Shown: positions 43,444 through 55,513 of the stretch, piece by piece
Layout: each line of letters starts with the position of its first letter
Numbering within the stretch: the first letter of the stretch is position 1
From: Lolium rigidum
Taxonomy: Eukaryota; Streptophyta; Magnoliopsida; Poales; Poaceae
Direction of reading: 5' to 3'
NCBI RefSeq assembly: GCF_022539505.1
Contig: NC_061514.1
Location: 215,411,837 to 215,475,836, forward strand
DNA: 64,000 nt
Translations under genes and position numbers: made by a program
The notes under the pieces: generated by a model
What the model saw: the letters and a program-made list of their open reading frames with translations, nothing else
Told to the model about the DNA's origin: nothing
Databases searched by the model: none

Positions 43444-46400
43444 TGTGGGGACCCTGACTAGCTGTCCGAAATTCCCCGTTATGTATACAGCTCACGATCC
43501 CATGATCGATGCGCCGTGAACACATAACCGAACTGATATCAAATTACACCATCCATTACAAAGCGGAATAAGAAAATTACAACATGGTCACACGACCAAT
43601 ACTTACATAATAGCCTCGAAGGGCCTAACTAAAACATCAGAGTAGCATCATCAATTCAGCAGCGCAGTACCCAAGTCATCTGCCATAACCCTACAGGCAA
43701 CTGAATGGGAAGACGTTCCTAGCTCGCATAGACGTCGCCAACACCTTCTTCATCCGTCGTGTTCCTCCAAGTCTGGCCAAGTAAATAGCCAGGGACAAAG
43801 CCGTGAGTATATTTGGAATTGTACTCGCAAACCATCAAGAAGGTACTTTGCAAGAGTGCAAGATAACAAATGCTAATCTAAGATGACAAGAGGGAAGAGC
43901 TAATTTCTCCGATGGAAATAGCATGAAGAAGAGAAGTAATTTCTCTTGGGGATATAGCATGTGAAAGAGAAATAGTCTCTCTTGTGGATATAGCATCCCG
44001 ACATCTCAAGTGATGGGGACACTATGGTGGTCCTATGACATCTCTATATCTTTATTGAAGAAAATACTTCAAAAGATAGACTACGACATCCCTATATCTT
44101 TAAAGAAGAGGTAGCGTTCCGGCATCTCAATTGATGCGGGCGCTATGGAAGTCCTAGGACATATCTAGACCTTTATTGAGGATGAGGTAGCATACGTCCA
44201 TCTCAAGTTGACGGGAATGCTAGAGAATTACTGTGACATACCTATATCTTTATTGAAGAAGATACTTCAAAAGATACCTATGACATCTCTATATCTTTGT
44301 TAAAGAAGAGTTCCTCTACATGAAATACTAGGAAAAAGTTCCCCACTTGGTCTTATTTTTCCACGACCATCTCCATATGGTCGACACACGCCCTTTTTTT
44401 CCGTACCCTTCCGGTACATCCAACACAACACTCTCTTTGCAAAGCATTTATCAAAACAAAACACAAGCCCCGGTAAAGGTAGACCTTTGCAACTCCGTCC
44501 ATGACCGCGGACGCGGCTATTCGAATAGATTTGACTCTGCAGAGTTTGCACACTTTCCCCACAACTATCCGGATACTTATCGTGTGGGCATCATCCCCGC
44601 ATAACAACATATGCCACGACGGATACCCGGACATAACCTTTCGCCCATCTCCACCGACACGAGTCCTTCCTCGCGGGCTTACCCCTTCCCGGCACCCCGG
44701 CAAGCATACCTCCTTTTGAGCGTATCTCCGGCGCCATGACGAAGACCCTCGCAATCGTCCGGCTATCAGCTAAGACAGTGTATTGCCTCCTCCGGAGCGC
44801 AACCCGGCGTCGGAGGTCGTCATGACCCTCCCTAGAAAGTTGTGAAGGGTGCTCCCGCCAGCCTTCAACAAACTACGGGCTAAGCCCCGTCCCACACCGA
44901 GGTAGAGTGGTTGCGCGATAAAAGTTGGGCTGGTGTACACTTATACGCAAGTGCTCCTTTTTAAAAACACATTTCACCCACACTTCCTTTGCTTGTCCAC
45001 AACCAACCATATTTCCTCCGAACAACCTTGTTCCAAACATTGCCTTTCCAAAACATACACTTGAGTAGAGTTAACTTACCCAAGGTTTTCACAAAACATT
45101 TACAACAAGGTAAGCCTTGAGGGGTTCCCAACCTATAGTTTCATGAATGGAACTAAAACATCACCATGGCCGAGATGAAGGTCATCACGCCCATGAGAGG
45201 ATGTGCAAGTGGCATAAAGAGGATCATACTTGCTTAAGGTAAGCATGTATAAAGACAACGTAAGAGGAATCATACTTTCAGATTTGTAGTGCTTCCTTAC
45301 CAATCCAATTGAAAGGGTGTGGAATTTAACCAACACCATCGTAGCTAAGAGAATTTGGTATATTCATCTCATTATGAGAATACACCAAGAATCATGACAT
45401 TACTACCACTGTACTATCTAGGGGTGTGGTGGGAATATTGTCACGGGATGAACCATGCTCAAGCTAAGCATAGAGGACAATCAAGTTGGATATCATGGCC
45501 ATAATACCATGCACCCAACAAATACAAGACCATACAAAGATAACCACAAGGAGTAGCATGCTTGCCACCAAGCATAGATGACAACAACATAGAGCTTGAC
45601 GCACATAGACTCAAGATGCAAGGAGTGACATCAAAGAGACATCATATCAGAGATCAATAGATGGCTTGCCTTGGCTTATTTGTCCCTGTACGTCTTCAAC
45701 TCCATCAATATAAGAATTCCAACAATATAATTAATCTTCTCATCCGATTCCACTTCTTCTTCTTCTCCGGAATTGTTCGCATCTATCGCCGGAAAATATA
45801 AAAAACGAACACAATCAATCACATTGCATTAACAAGACAACATTCAACAATCAACAACTAACCATGCAGCCAAGGTATAACATACTAAGGACCTATAGAT
45901 ACCACAAAACAACTTTAAGAGTTTTAATTTAGAAAACCCCGTTTATTTACCTAGTAAAGGTATGAGTGCATCACAACTTAGCAATTGCCTCTCTCGGTTA
46001 TCACCATGGTGTAAACCAAATATCCCCTGGTAGATAACATCATAAAGATGACAAGTGCATTAGTTTGGCATCAAAAACATTCACATTACAATTTGAAACA
46101 TTTTTGGAAAAGCTGGGCGATCATTCTCCCTATTTTATAAAGCTTACATAACGCTACACAAAAATAGGAAGCAAATGATATGCCTCACCTTTTGAAAACT
46201 TAAGCAAAACAAAAGAGCTATAGTTAAATTGCAGAGGTTTTGATTTGCAAGCATAAAACAAAGGTTGCCCATCTCTACTAAAAAGAGTTGGTCAAGGGTT
46301 TTAAATAAACCGAAAAGTTTTGCTTCAACAATGCATGTCACACATAAACATTACTAACAGCAACATATATGTATGAACAGAGACTAATAATATTTTTCCT

Positions 46401-49400
46401 AGATAGCCAGTACTAATACAAGACTAACCCAATTGGAATCACCCAAAAATATTAATCCTACAAATTTAGGAATTTGTTTGAATCAGACTGTACAGAAAAC
46501 AAGATCTGTAAGCCATAAATCGTAGAAAAATCCTAAAAATATGAGACCACTGGAATTTGAAAGATTTTTAAACAGAGATGCACACACAATTGGATTTGGG
46601 TTCAAATTATTTCTGAAACCCTCACAAATGGATTGACAAGATTACTGCATGTTTATACCATTTGCTTTACCTCCGGAGTTACAGAACAGATAAATGTTTG
46701 AAACTTGTTTGAGAAGATTAAGAAAACATTCATTAGTCCTACAGAACTGGAATCACTCAATTAGATTTAAATAGGGATTTTTGGTGATTTAAAAACTAAC
46801 AGCCATGTCTGCAGAACACACAGAACAAGTTTAATTCACCAAAAATCGTACATAACTCATAAAAATATGAAGTCAGTTGCAGCTGAAAGGTATTGAAAAG
46901 GTGGTTCTTACCCAACTGGTTTCATCCGAAAATTCGTTCCCAAGCTCCTGGTTTAATTCGACAAAGTCAGATCTGACCAGATCTTGATCTGTGAACCATT
47001 TCATTTTCAGGAGGTCAATCGAAGTGAAACCACCGCCAAAATGAAGGTACTGAAGAGAGCTTTCACCTACAGTTGAGTTCGTTCAAAAAGGTTTTGTGAA
47101 ACGGAACAAATCTAACAAACAGTGAATCTTCATGTTTACAGAACTTTATTTACCACGGACAATCCGTAAAGAATTTGAGGATGAGACCAACGCCAAGTTG
47201 TAGATCTTTCCCATATCTAACTGTGGAACTTTGAATAACTCGATTTGGATCTGCACACGAGATTTGGTGGATTTTACAAGTTCGTACCAGAATCTGAAAC
47301 AGCAAAATTACAGAAATTACTGCAAGGTTTTGGACGAACTTTGCTCAAGAACTTCAGATCTGAGGATAGCTCAACCTTCTCCATGCTTGGACCAACATGC
47401 ACCTGCATCAAGATCCAATCTTGTGAGAGGAGAAAGGAGAAATAGAGCTGGATTCATCCAAGGTTAGGGGAGAAGAGAGGGAGAGGGAGGCTCTCATGGT
47501 GAGGGGAAGCTTGAGGGAGGAGGGAGCTTCATTTTGGAGTGCCTTCCATGGCCATGGACGGCCATGGAGCTAAGGAGGAGCAGCAGCTTGTGGTGGAGGT
47601 CAGGGAGAGAGTGTGAGGGAGTGGAGAGTGAGAAAAATGAGCCAAAGGGGAGGTGGAGTGGCCGGCCAACCTCCTTATAAAGAGGGAGGATGGTGGCTGC
47701 CTCCTTTTGATTGGTCAAGGATGGTGGCTGCCCAATTAATTGTTTGGTTAGGCGGGAGGTCAAGGCTTGTAAGAGAAGAAAGTGGGGATGAAGAAATTTC
47801 AGCTCATTCATGCCAAGAGTTTGGCATGGCCGGCTATTTCTTCTTGACAAACACAAGTGATCATGCAAGATGCAAATGCCACCTTATGTAAGTCGACCAA
47901 GGTTGAGGGTTGGGATGGTTAGCTGGGAGTGGCTTGGTGATGCCTTCAAATTAGGAAGAGAGATGATAATAAACATTGGTGCCAATGTTGAAGAATAAAG
48001 CAATTTGATCAAATTATCAATTTGTCCAAGAGATGGTGGTGGTGATGGTGGTCTAGACACTTGCAGAGCAAGACTAAGAGAGATGGTGAGTGAAATAACC
48101 ATATACTCACAAGGATGAATATGGTGACATGGATCTCCAATTCATGAGGTCAAGGTGATGATGGAAAGAGATAGAGGAGTGAGGTATGTATGATGAAATA
48201 TAAGTTGCTCTTCAAATAAGAGGTCAATTGGGAGTGGGTTGAAATACTCCCTGAGTCAAGGGTTTAGTTGAAAAGAGAAGGGAGTCCATAGAAAGTATCA
48301 AGAGATCATCTACTTGATCAAGAATTTGTGGATGAAGGAACATTATGGGGTAGATCAGAGGTGTACACAAGAGGTGCAAGAGTTTTCATTTGAAATAGAA
48401 CTTATTTGAAAAGTATTTGAAACACCTCAATTGTCAAGGGACAATTGGGAATGAACTCAAGTGGAATGGAATTTGAAAATGTTGAGAGATCTAGTTGGAA
48501 CATAGGAGTTCAAAATATTCTACTTACTTTCTCTAGTAAAGTAGAGTCTTTCTCCAATGTAAAAATAAGCAAGAGGGAAAACAAGAAATGGTATAGGTAT
48601 CATAAACAAGCCTTTTGCTGAAAACAAAACAAGATAGAAAATAATGTTTTAGAAGTCAGTACGTGGTAGAAATGGGATGAGAAACAAAACCCATTTCAGT
48701 TCTTCGTTTTGTTTGAAGAAATTTCTCGAAAATATTTAATAAAACTAGAAGTAGTTTTGTACTCAAAACTAGAGAAGGAAAACAGTAGGGTTTTTGAGGA
48801 GGAAAACTAATTTAGAGAGGAGTGTTCTCAAGGGTCGATGATGGCTACAAAATGTACCCATCATTCCACTCTTGGTTTTGTGAAGATTAAACTTGAATAA
48901 TCACAAGAGGCAAGAGTGCAGAAAGTGATCTTGAGGTTAAACATTTGATAGGGTTCAAGATCAATGGAGTATAAGAGTTGCAAGAGTAGAATAGGTCATG
49001 CAAGACGTGGAAGTTACAGATGGTATTGCACAGATGAGATCAATTGCCAAAGTCTGGACATCTTAAGCCTGTCGACACAGATGGTCGACATGGCCTCAAA
49101 ACCAACAAGGACGAGTGGGTGTAAGAGAGGGATGTAGCTAGGGGTAGACGATCCCTAGTTTTGAATTAAGGATGATTGAGCTATCTTGTACCACAAAGAG
49201 AAAAATCAAGATGGCACACTCATGTTGTCATCAGGAGAGAGGTTTGATGTAGTAACAAGGAAAACAATTTTTCCTAAGCCACACATGTGTTTTATTTGGT
49301 GAGTTGCTTGTTTAACCACTAGGGGTGTTGTTCTAAGAGGTAGCTCAAGACAAAACTCAACAGGCAAATCAAGACAATTCATCTACCAACAGATCAAGGC

Positions 49401-49521
49401 AATTCATCATAACCAACAGATCAAGGCAATTCATCTTAATTAGTCTAAAGAAAAAGTTTTTGTTCCCCCTAATTTTTGTATTAAGGGCAAATAAACAAGT
49501 TTGCAAAAGTGGGGCGTTACA
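43444..49521 (-). repeat. Second-block copy of solo LTR D
   Basis: 6,078 bases against 6,077 in the first block; followed by CCTGA (49522-49526). The palindrome CTATTCGAATAG is at 44517-44528. About 30 small differences from 29017-35093 were noticed, including AAAGTACAAGTG against AGAGTGCAGAAAGTG near 48913. Confidence 0.9.
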
Positions 49522-49574
49522 CCTGAAGACTCAAGATCAGGTGTAGTTTGCCCGCTCACTTTGTAACTGGTATA

Positions 49575-52500
49575 TGTAACATCTCAAATTTCAAATAAAG
49601 GAGGAAGAACCATTCCAAGTATCCAAAATTCAGAACCAACAAAAACTTCTACTTTGCATATAGTACCCTGCATAGGACTTGTGCATTTTGAGTGATATGC
49701 CATGATGATTGTTACTTTGTGTATGTGATGAACTCCAAAACCCTAGAGTGATCAAGTGATCATCATAAATCAAATCCATCAAAAAGAGAAAGAAATCAAA
49801 TAAGAGAAAACCCTAAAAACCCTAACATATGGCTTATGCCATTTTTGCAAATTTTGACCCTAGACCCTTTTGACTTCACCATTAATTGTAATATGCTATT
49901 AGATTGGGGAAATCAAAGAAATACCATTTGAATCAAATCCAAATTCAATTTTGGCTCACATGAGATAATGGTCATTTCTGACTTTTATAGTCTGGTCACC
50001 ACTTTGAGCCTCTCTATTTCAAGTTTTCTAAACCAAACAAATCCAACTCTTGGCTTGTCATCCAAGTACACAACAAGGTGAACAACTTTTGTGAAGATCA
50101 TCTTACCAAAATCTTTCTGGATCAAGAGATAGGAGCAAGCAAAGATGAGACTTTGAAACAGATTCAACAATCTCCATTTTCAAAATGTGATCAAATCCTG
50201 CCAAACCTTGACCACCAATTGACCTAGCCATGCTCCCCTGACCTAACCCTACCTAGCCCATGCAAGAGATCAACATGGACACGACCAGAACATGCATGGC
50301 TGGCCATGGCCATGCCGATCCCGTTCCACCTCGACACGCCTCCCCTCTCTTCTCTCCACGGCAGCCCTCACCACCATGTCCAGTAGCTAGCCCTTGATCT
50401 CCTGGATTCACCCGTACGCGCCGTTGATCGCGAGGACGACGACAGGACCCGGACGACGCGCGCCCAGGTACGCCCAGGTACGCCGCGAGCGGCATGGGCG
50501 ACGTCACTGGCGCACGGACGCGCGCGACACGGCCACGCGGCGCTCGCCAAATCTCGCCGTACCCCGACCATATCCGCGCACCCTGGTACCCTCCTCGCCA
50601 CGCGGAGCTCACCGGACACGCTCGCGTCATGCCTTGGCGACCACGGCCGCCGGAGAGGACGAACGCGCCCGCCACGGCCGCGACAGTACACGCGCCCGCC
50701 CGACCACCGTACGCCACCGTTTACCGCGCCGTTGACGCTCCGAGGACCGCGGTGACGTCGTGAACACGACCCCGTCGTCGCCTAGCCCTCTAGCCCACCG
50801 GAGCGGCCGCGCCCTTGTCGACTTGCCACAGCACCCACGGCACCCTCACGCGCCTATAAAAGGAGACCTCCCCTCGACGATCCAAGCACACCACCATGAC
50901 CACCTCTCACCACCGCTTCGCCTAGCACCGTTAGCCACCTCAATCGTCGCCGGAGCAAGCTCAATCCGAAGATCGGAGCCACGGAAGCTCTGCAGCAATC
51001 GCCGTCGACCCAGACCTCCCCGAGCGACGCCACTGCTACAGGCTGCTTCGCCGTCGTCCACCACGTCCCCAAGCACACTGACCAACCCTAGCTGGAGCCA
51101 CGGTGAGCCTCCGACCCCCTACCGCCGCCGTGCCAGAGCTCCTCTCTCGCCGTCGACGACGATGAACGTGCGCCGTTAGATCCTGTTCTAATCCAACGCG
51201 CCTCATTGATCCATACCTCTTCGGGCGTTATGAGTCACTGACGGGTGGAGCCCCTTGTCAGGCAGCCCACGCGTGCATGGATGCGTGGTGGGCTGGCCTT
51301 GGGCCGTTTTAAACGTTTGGGCCCAGTTAGTTTTCCCGCCGGCCTTTTTAATTCAAATCTCGTTTAATAATATCAGTTTGAATTCAATACTGAACCCAAC
51401 TTTGAAAATACATAGAATCTGTTTAGCTTAACCAAATTTAACAAACTTTATATCTTTGGAAAGCTAGTAAAAAGTTCTACAATTTGCCACTGGTCTCACG
51501 TCGAGATTCATTGTAGAAATAAAATGATAAAAAGAAGAAGGCAGGGACTTTTTCTTATTCAAATAATTCTTAAAAATCAACCAAAATAGATATTAAGTTA
51601 ATTCCAACTCCTATAGCTCACATTTGACTTACACTAATTGTTTCAGCAAGAAAATGGTGTGGTCACTTTGCATGATCATGCCCTAATTTAATTAATGGAC
51701 AATATAGCTAGTTTAATTAAGTGATATTGTCCAAAACTATTATGTAAATCTTATGAAGTATTTTACTTCATTTAAATCATTGTCTCAAATGAATTCATGC
51801 GATGTTTGCACCCCTGGTCCAAACACTCCTATATGAACATTTGGAGATTTAAATCATTTGTAGAATTATTAAATGGCATGAGGTGGTCTACCTCATTTAA
51901 ATCATTTTCTTCAATAATGATAATGAATGGTTGACTTGGGTCAACATAAGTTCATGTCTTATTGTTGAGAAATTAAACCTTAAGAAGTTTTCAATGAGAG
52001 GAAATTATTCCTCAAGAACCATATGGAATTTACTTATCACATATGAATGAGAGGAAATTATTTTTTTCTCAAGTCACCCAACCAATGCACCTACTTATTT
52101 CATGTGTGTGCTTAGCATAGCTTGTGTGAGTAATGATGTGCTTAGTCTAGCTTTGAGCTTGTTTAGTGATTATACTTCGTATTCAAATTTAGACGCTAGC
52201 ACCGGAGACTACCAAGAGGAAGAAGGATTCTACCCAGAAGAAGAAGAAGAAAACCTCGAGAACTACCAAGGCAAGCTAATACTCTTGCAAAGTGCAAAGC
52301 CCTCCTTGGGCAAGGCACCATGACTCTTACCTTTCTTCATACAAGCCTATCTTATTTTTACACCATACAAGTCTTACATGTTGTGTTTTCAAAGATTGAT
52401 TTCAAAGGGTATAGGTGAATCAAGTCACTAGAGTAGCAAAGTTAGTCTTATAGATAGCAAAGCAATGTAGCACCCCTCATGATTGGTGCTAGTGCTAAAG

Positions 52501-52929
52501 TACTAAAATTTGACTACTTTAGATGGGAACATATGACTTGGTGAATTTTGAAACCTTGGAATGATGAAACATTCCATTGAATGATTTGAGGTTGTTTATG
52601 AACAAGAGAAGATGGTAATTTTTGAGGAAAACCTGATATTGGTTTGAATGCGATACCTTTCCAATTTTTGAGTACCCCCACAATACCTGATTATGGGTAG
52701 GGCTTAACTGGAAGTTTGTGCATCTTAGTATGGGTTCCCTCTGAACACACATCATAGGGGTTATGCCGAGGCTGCCTCCGTTGTTGAGAAATGATGTGAA
52801 TTGAGGTGAAATTGTACGGCCAAGCCCTGTGCAGTTCCCAGGTTAACAGTTGGTTTTCACTGGGAGGCCAAGCTCATGGGGAGAGGTGCTCATACTAGGA
52901 TGTGTAAGCGAAAGGTTATGGTTGATGAT
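49575..52929 (+). repeat. Second-block copy of E LTR, left part
   Basis: Matches 35147-38514. It lacks about 14 bases present in the first block near 35473 (junction near 49904) and carries TATAAAAGG at 50855-50863 and the acidic ORF at 52102-52323. Confidence 0.9.
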
Positions 52930-54638
52930 TGATACGTCTCCGACGTATCGATAATTTCTTATGTTCCATGCCACATTATTAATGATATCTACATGTTTTA
53001 TACATACTTTATGTCATATTTATGCGTTTTCCGGAACTAACCTATTGACGAGATGCCGAAGGGCCAGCTTGTCTGTTTTCTGCTGTTTTTGGTTTCAGAA
53101 ATCCTAGTAAGGAAATATTCTCGGAATCGCACGAAATCAACGCCCAACATCTTAGGATCACGCGAAGCTTCCGAACACCCGAGAGAGGCCGCAGGGGGGC
53201 CACCGGGCCACCGGACGCCGAGGGTGGCGCGGCCCAGGCCTTGGCCGCGCCCCCTAGTGTGTCACCGCCTCGTCGACCCTCCGACTCCGCCTCTTCGCCT
53301 ATTTAAAGGTCCCTGACCTAAAACCTCGATACGGAAAAAGCCACGGTACGAGAAACCTTCCAGAGCCGCCGCCATCGCGAAGCCAAGATCTGGGGGACAG
53401 GAGTCTCTGTTCCGGCACGCCGCCGGGACGGGGAAGTGCCCCCGGAAGGCTCCTCCATCGACACCACCGCCATCTCCATCAACGCTGCTTGTCTCCCATG
53501 AGGAGGGAGTAGTTCTCCATCGAGGCTCGGGGCTGTACCGGTAGCTATGTGGTTAATCTCTCTCCTATGTGCTTCAATACAATAATCTCATGAGCTGGCC
53601 ATACATGATTGAGATTCATATGATGATGCTTGTAATCTAGATGTCATTATGCTAGTCAAGTGGGTTTTACTTATGTGATCTCCGGAGACTCCTTGTCCCA
53701 CGTGTGTAAAGGTGACAAGTGTGTGCACCGTGTGGGTCTCTTAGGCTATATTTCACAGAATACTTATTCACCTGTTATGAATGGCATAGTGAAGTGCTTA
53801 TTTATATCTCTTTATGATTGCAATGTGTTTTGTATCACAATTTATCTATGTGCTACTCTAGTGATGTTATTAAAGTAGTTTTATTCCTCCCGCACGGTGT
53901 AATGGTGACGAGTGTGTGCATCCGTGTTAGTACTTGGCGTAGGCTATGATTATGATCTCTTGTAGATTATGAAGTTAACTATTGCTATGATGGTATTGAT
54001 GTGATCTATTCCTCCTACATAGTGTGAAGGTGACAGTGTGCATGCTATGTTAGTACTTGGTTTAGTTGTGTTGATCTCGTTATGCACTCTAAGGTTATTT
54101 AAATATGAACATTGAATATTGTGGAGCTTGTTAACTCCGGCATTGAGGGTTCGTGTAATCCTACGCAATTAGTGGTGTTCATCATCCAACAAGAGAGTGT
54201 AGAGTATGCATTTATCTATTCTGTTATGTGATCAAAGTTGAGAGTGTCCACTAGTGAAAGTCTAATCCCTAGGCCTTGTTCCTAAATATCGCTATCGCTC
54301 GCTTGTTTACTCGTTTTATTGCGTTACTACTCGCTTGTTTACTCGTCCCGGGCAAAGCACTTTTCTCGGTGCCGTTGCCACTGCTCATACTTATTTATAC
54401 CTCCTGTATTTCACTATCTCTTCGCCGAACTAGTGCACCTATTAGGTGTGTTGGGGACACAAGAGACTTCTTGCTTTGTGGTTGCAGGGTTGCATGAGAG
54501 GGATATCTTTGACCTCTTCCTCCCTGAGTTCGATAAACCTTGGGTGATCCACTTAAGAGAAACTTGCTGATGTTCTACAAACCTCTGCTCTTGGAGGCCC
54601 AACACTGTCTACAAGAATAGAAGCACCCGTAGACATCA
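52930..54638 (+). repeat. Element F 5' LTR
   Basis: 1,709 bases, TGATACGTC...GTAGACATCA. It contains CTATTTAAAGG near 53299, a likely TATA region, just downstream of a GC-rich stretch. Confidence 0.92.
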
Positions 54639-54648
54639 AGCTATTTTC

Positions 54649-54665
54649 TGGCGCCGTTGCCGGGG
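54649..54665 (+). other. Element F primer-binding site (tRNA-Asp type)
   Basis: TGGCGCCGTTGCCGGGG begins ten bases after the LTR and matches the plant tRNA-Asp primer site. In the first block it reads CGGCGCCGTTAGCCGGGG (near 40230), two changes that look like base errors because primer sites are strongly constrained. Confidence 0.8.
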
Positions 54666-54843
54666 AGGAAAGGTAAATGGCTCTCATACTTCGGTCCCAG
54701 GTAAAGTACTTTCTGTTGCCGTTGTGTGTGTGCTCGAAGCTATTTCCTTTAGATCCTGCAATTGCATCTTTTTGTTTCTTGTTTACACTAGTTAGGCATA
54801 ATGGACAACAATGAGCTTCTTATTCTATTTCCTGATTTAAGAC

Positions 54844-55513
54844 ATGGATGGTTTGATGCGAAAATTAAAAAAACCCATGGAACATATTAGTATGAACACT
54901 TTGAATACCATTGTTGCTAATGATATGGAAAATTCTAAGCTTGGGGAAGCTGGTTTTGATGAGCATGATCTTTTTAGTCCCCCAAGCATTGAGGAGAAAA
55001 TTTACTTTGATGATACTTTGCCTCCCATTTATGATGATTATAATGATAGTAGCCTTTTGGTGCCACCTGTTATGGAGGATAAATTTAGTTATGATTACAA
55101 TATGCCTCCTATATTTGATGATAGCAATTTTGTTGAATTTGCTCCCACTATTACTAATAAAATTGATTATGCTTATGTGGAGAGTAATAATTTCATGCAT
55201 GAGACTCATGATAAGAATGCTTTATGTGATAGTTATATTGTTGAGTTTGCTCATGTTGCTACCTGAAAGTTATTATGAGAGAGGAAAATATGGTTGTAGA
55301 AATTTTCATGTTACTAAAGTGCCTCTCTATGTGCTGAAAATTTTGAAGCTACACTTGTTTTATCTTCCTATGCTTGTCACTTTGCTCTTCATGAACTTGT
55401 TTATTTACAAGATTCCTATGCATAGGAAGCATGTTAGACTTAAATGTGTTTTGAATTTGCCTCTTGATGCTCTCTTTTGCTTCAAATACTATCTCTTGCG
55501 AGTGCATCATTAA
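54844..55513 (+). pseudogene. Element F internal protein (second block), one-base frameshift
   Basis: Same protein as 40427-41095, but GCTACTGAAAG is GCTACCTGAAAG near 55260, an extra C next to a CTG. The frame therefore stops at 55266 (140 residues) and the C-terminal hydrophobic part continues in another frame to 55513. Confidence 0.75.
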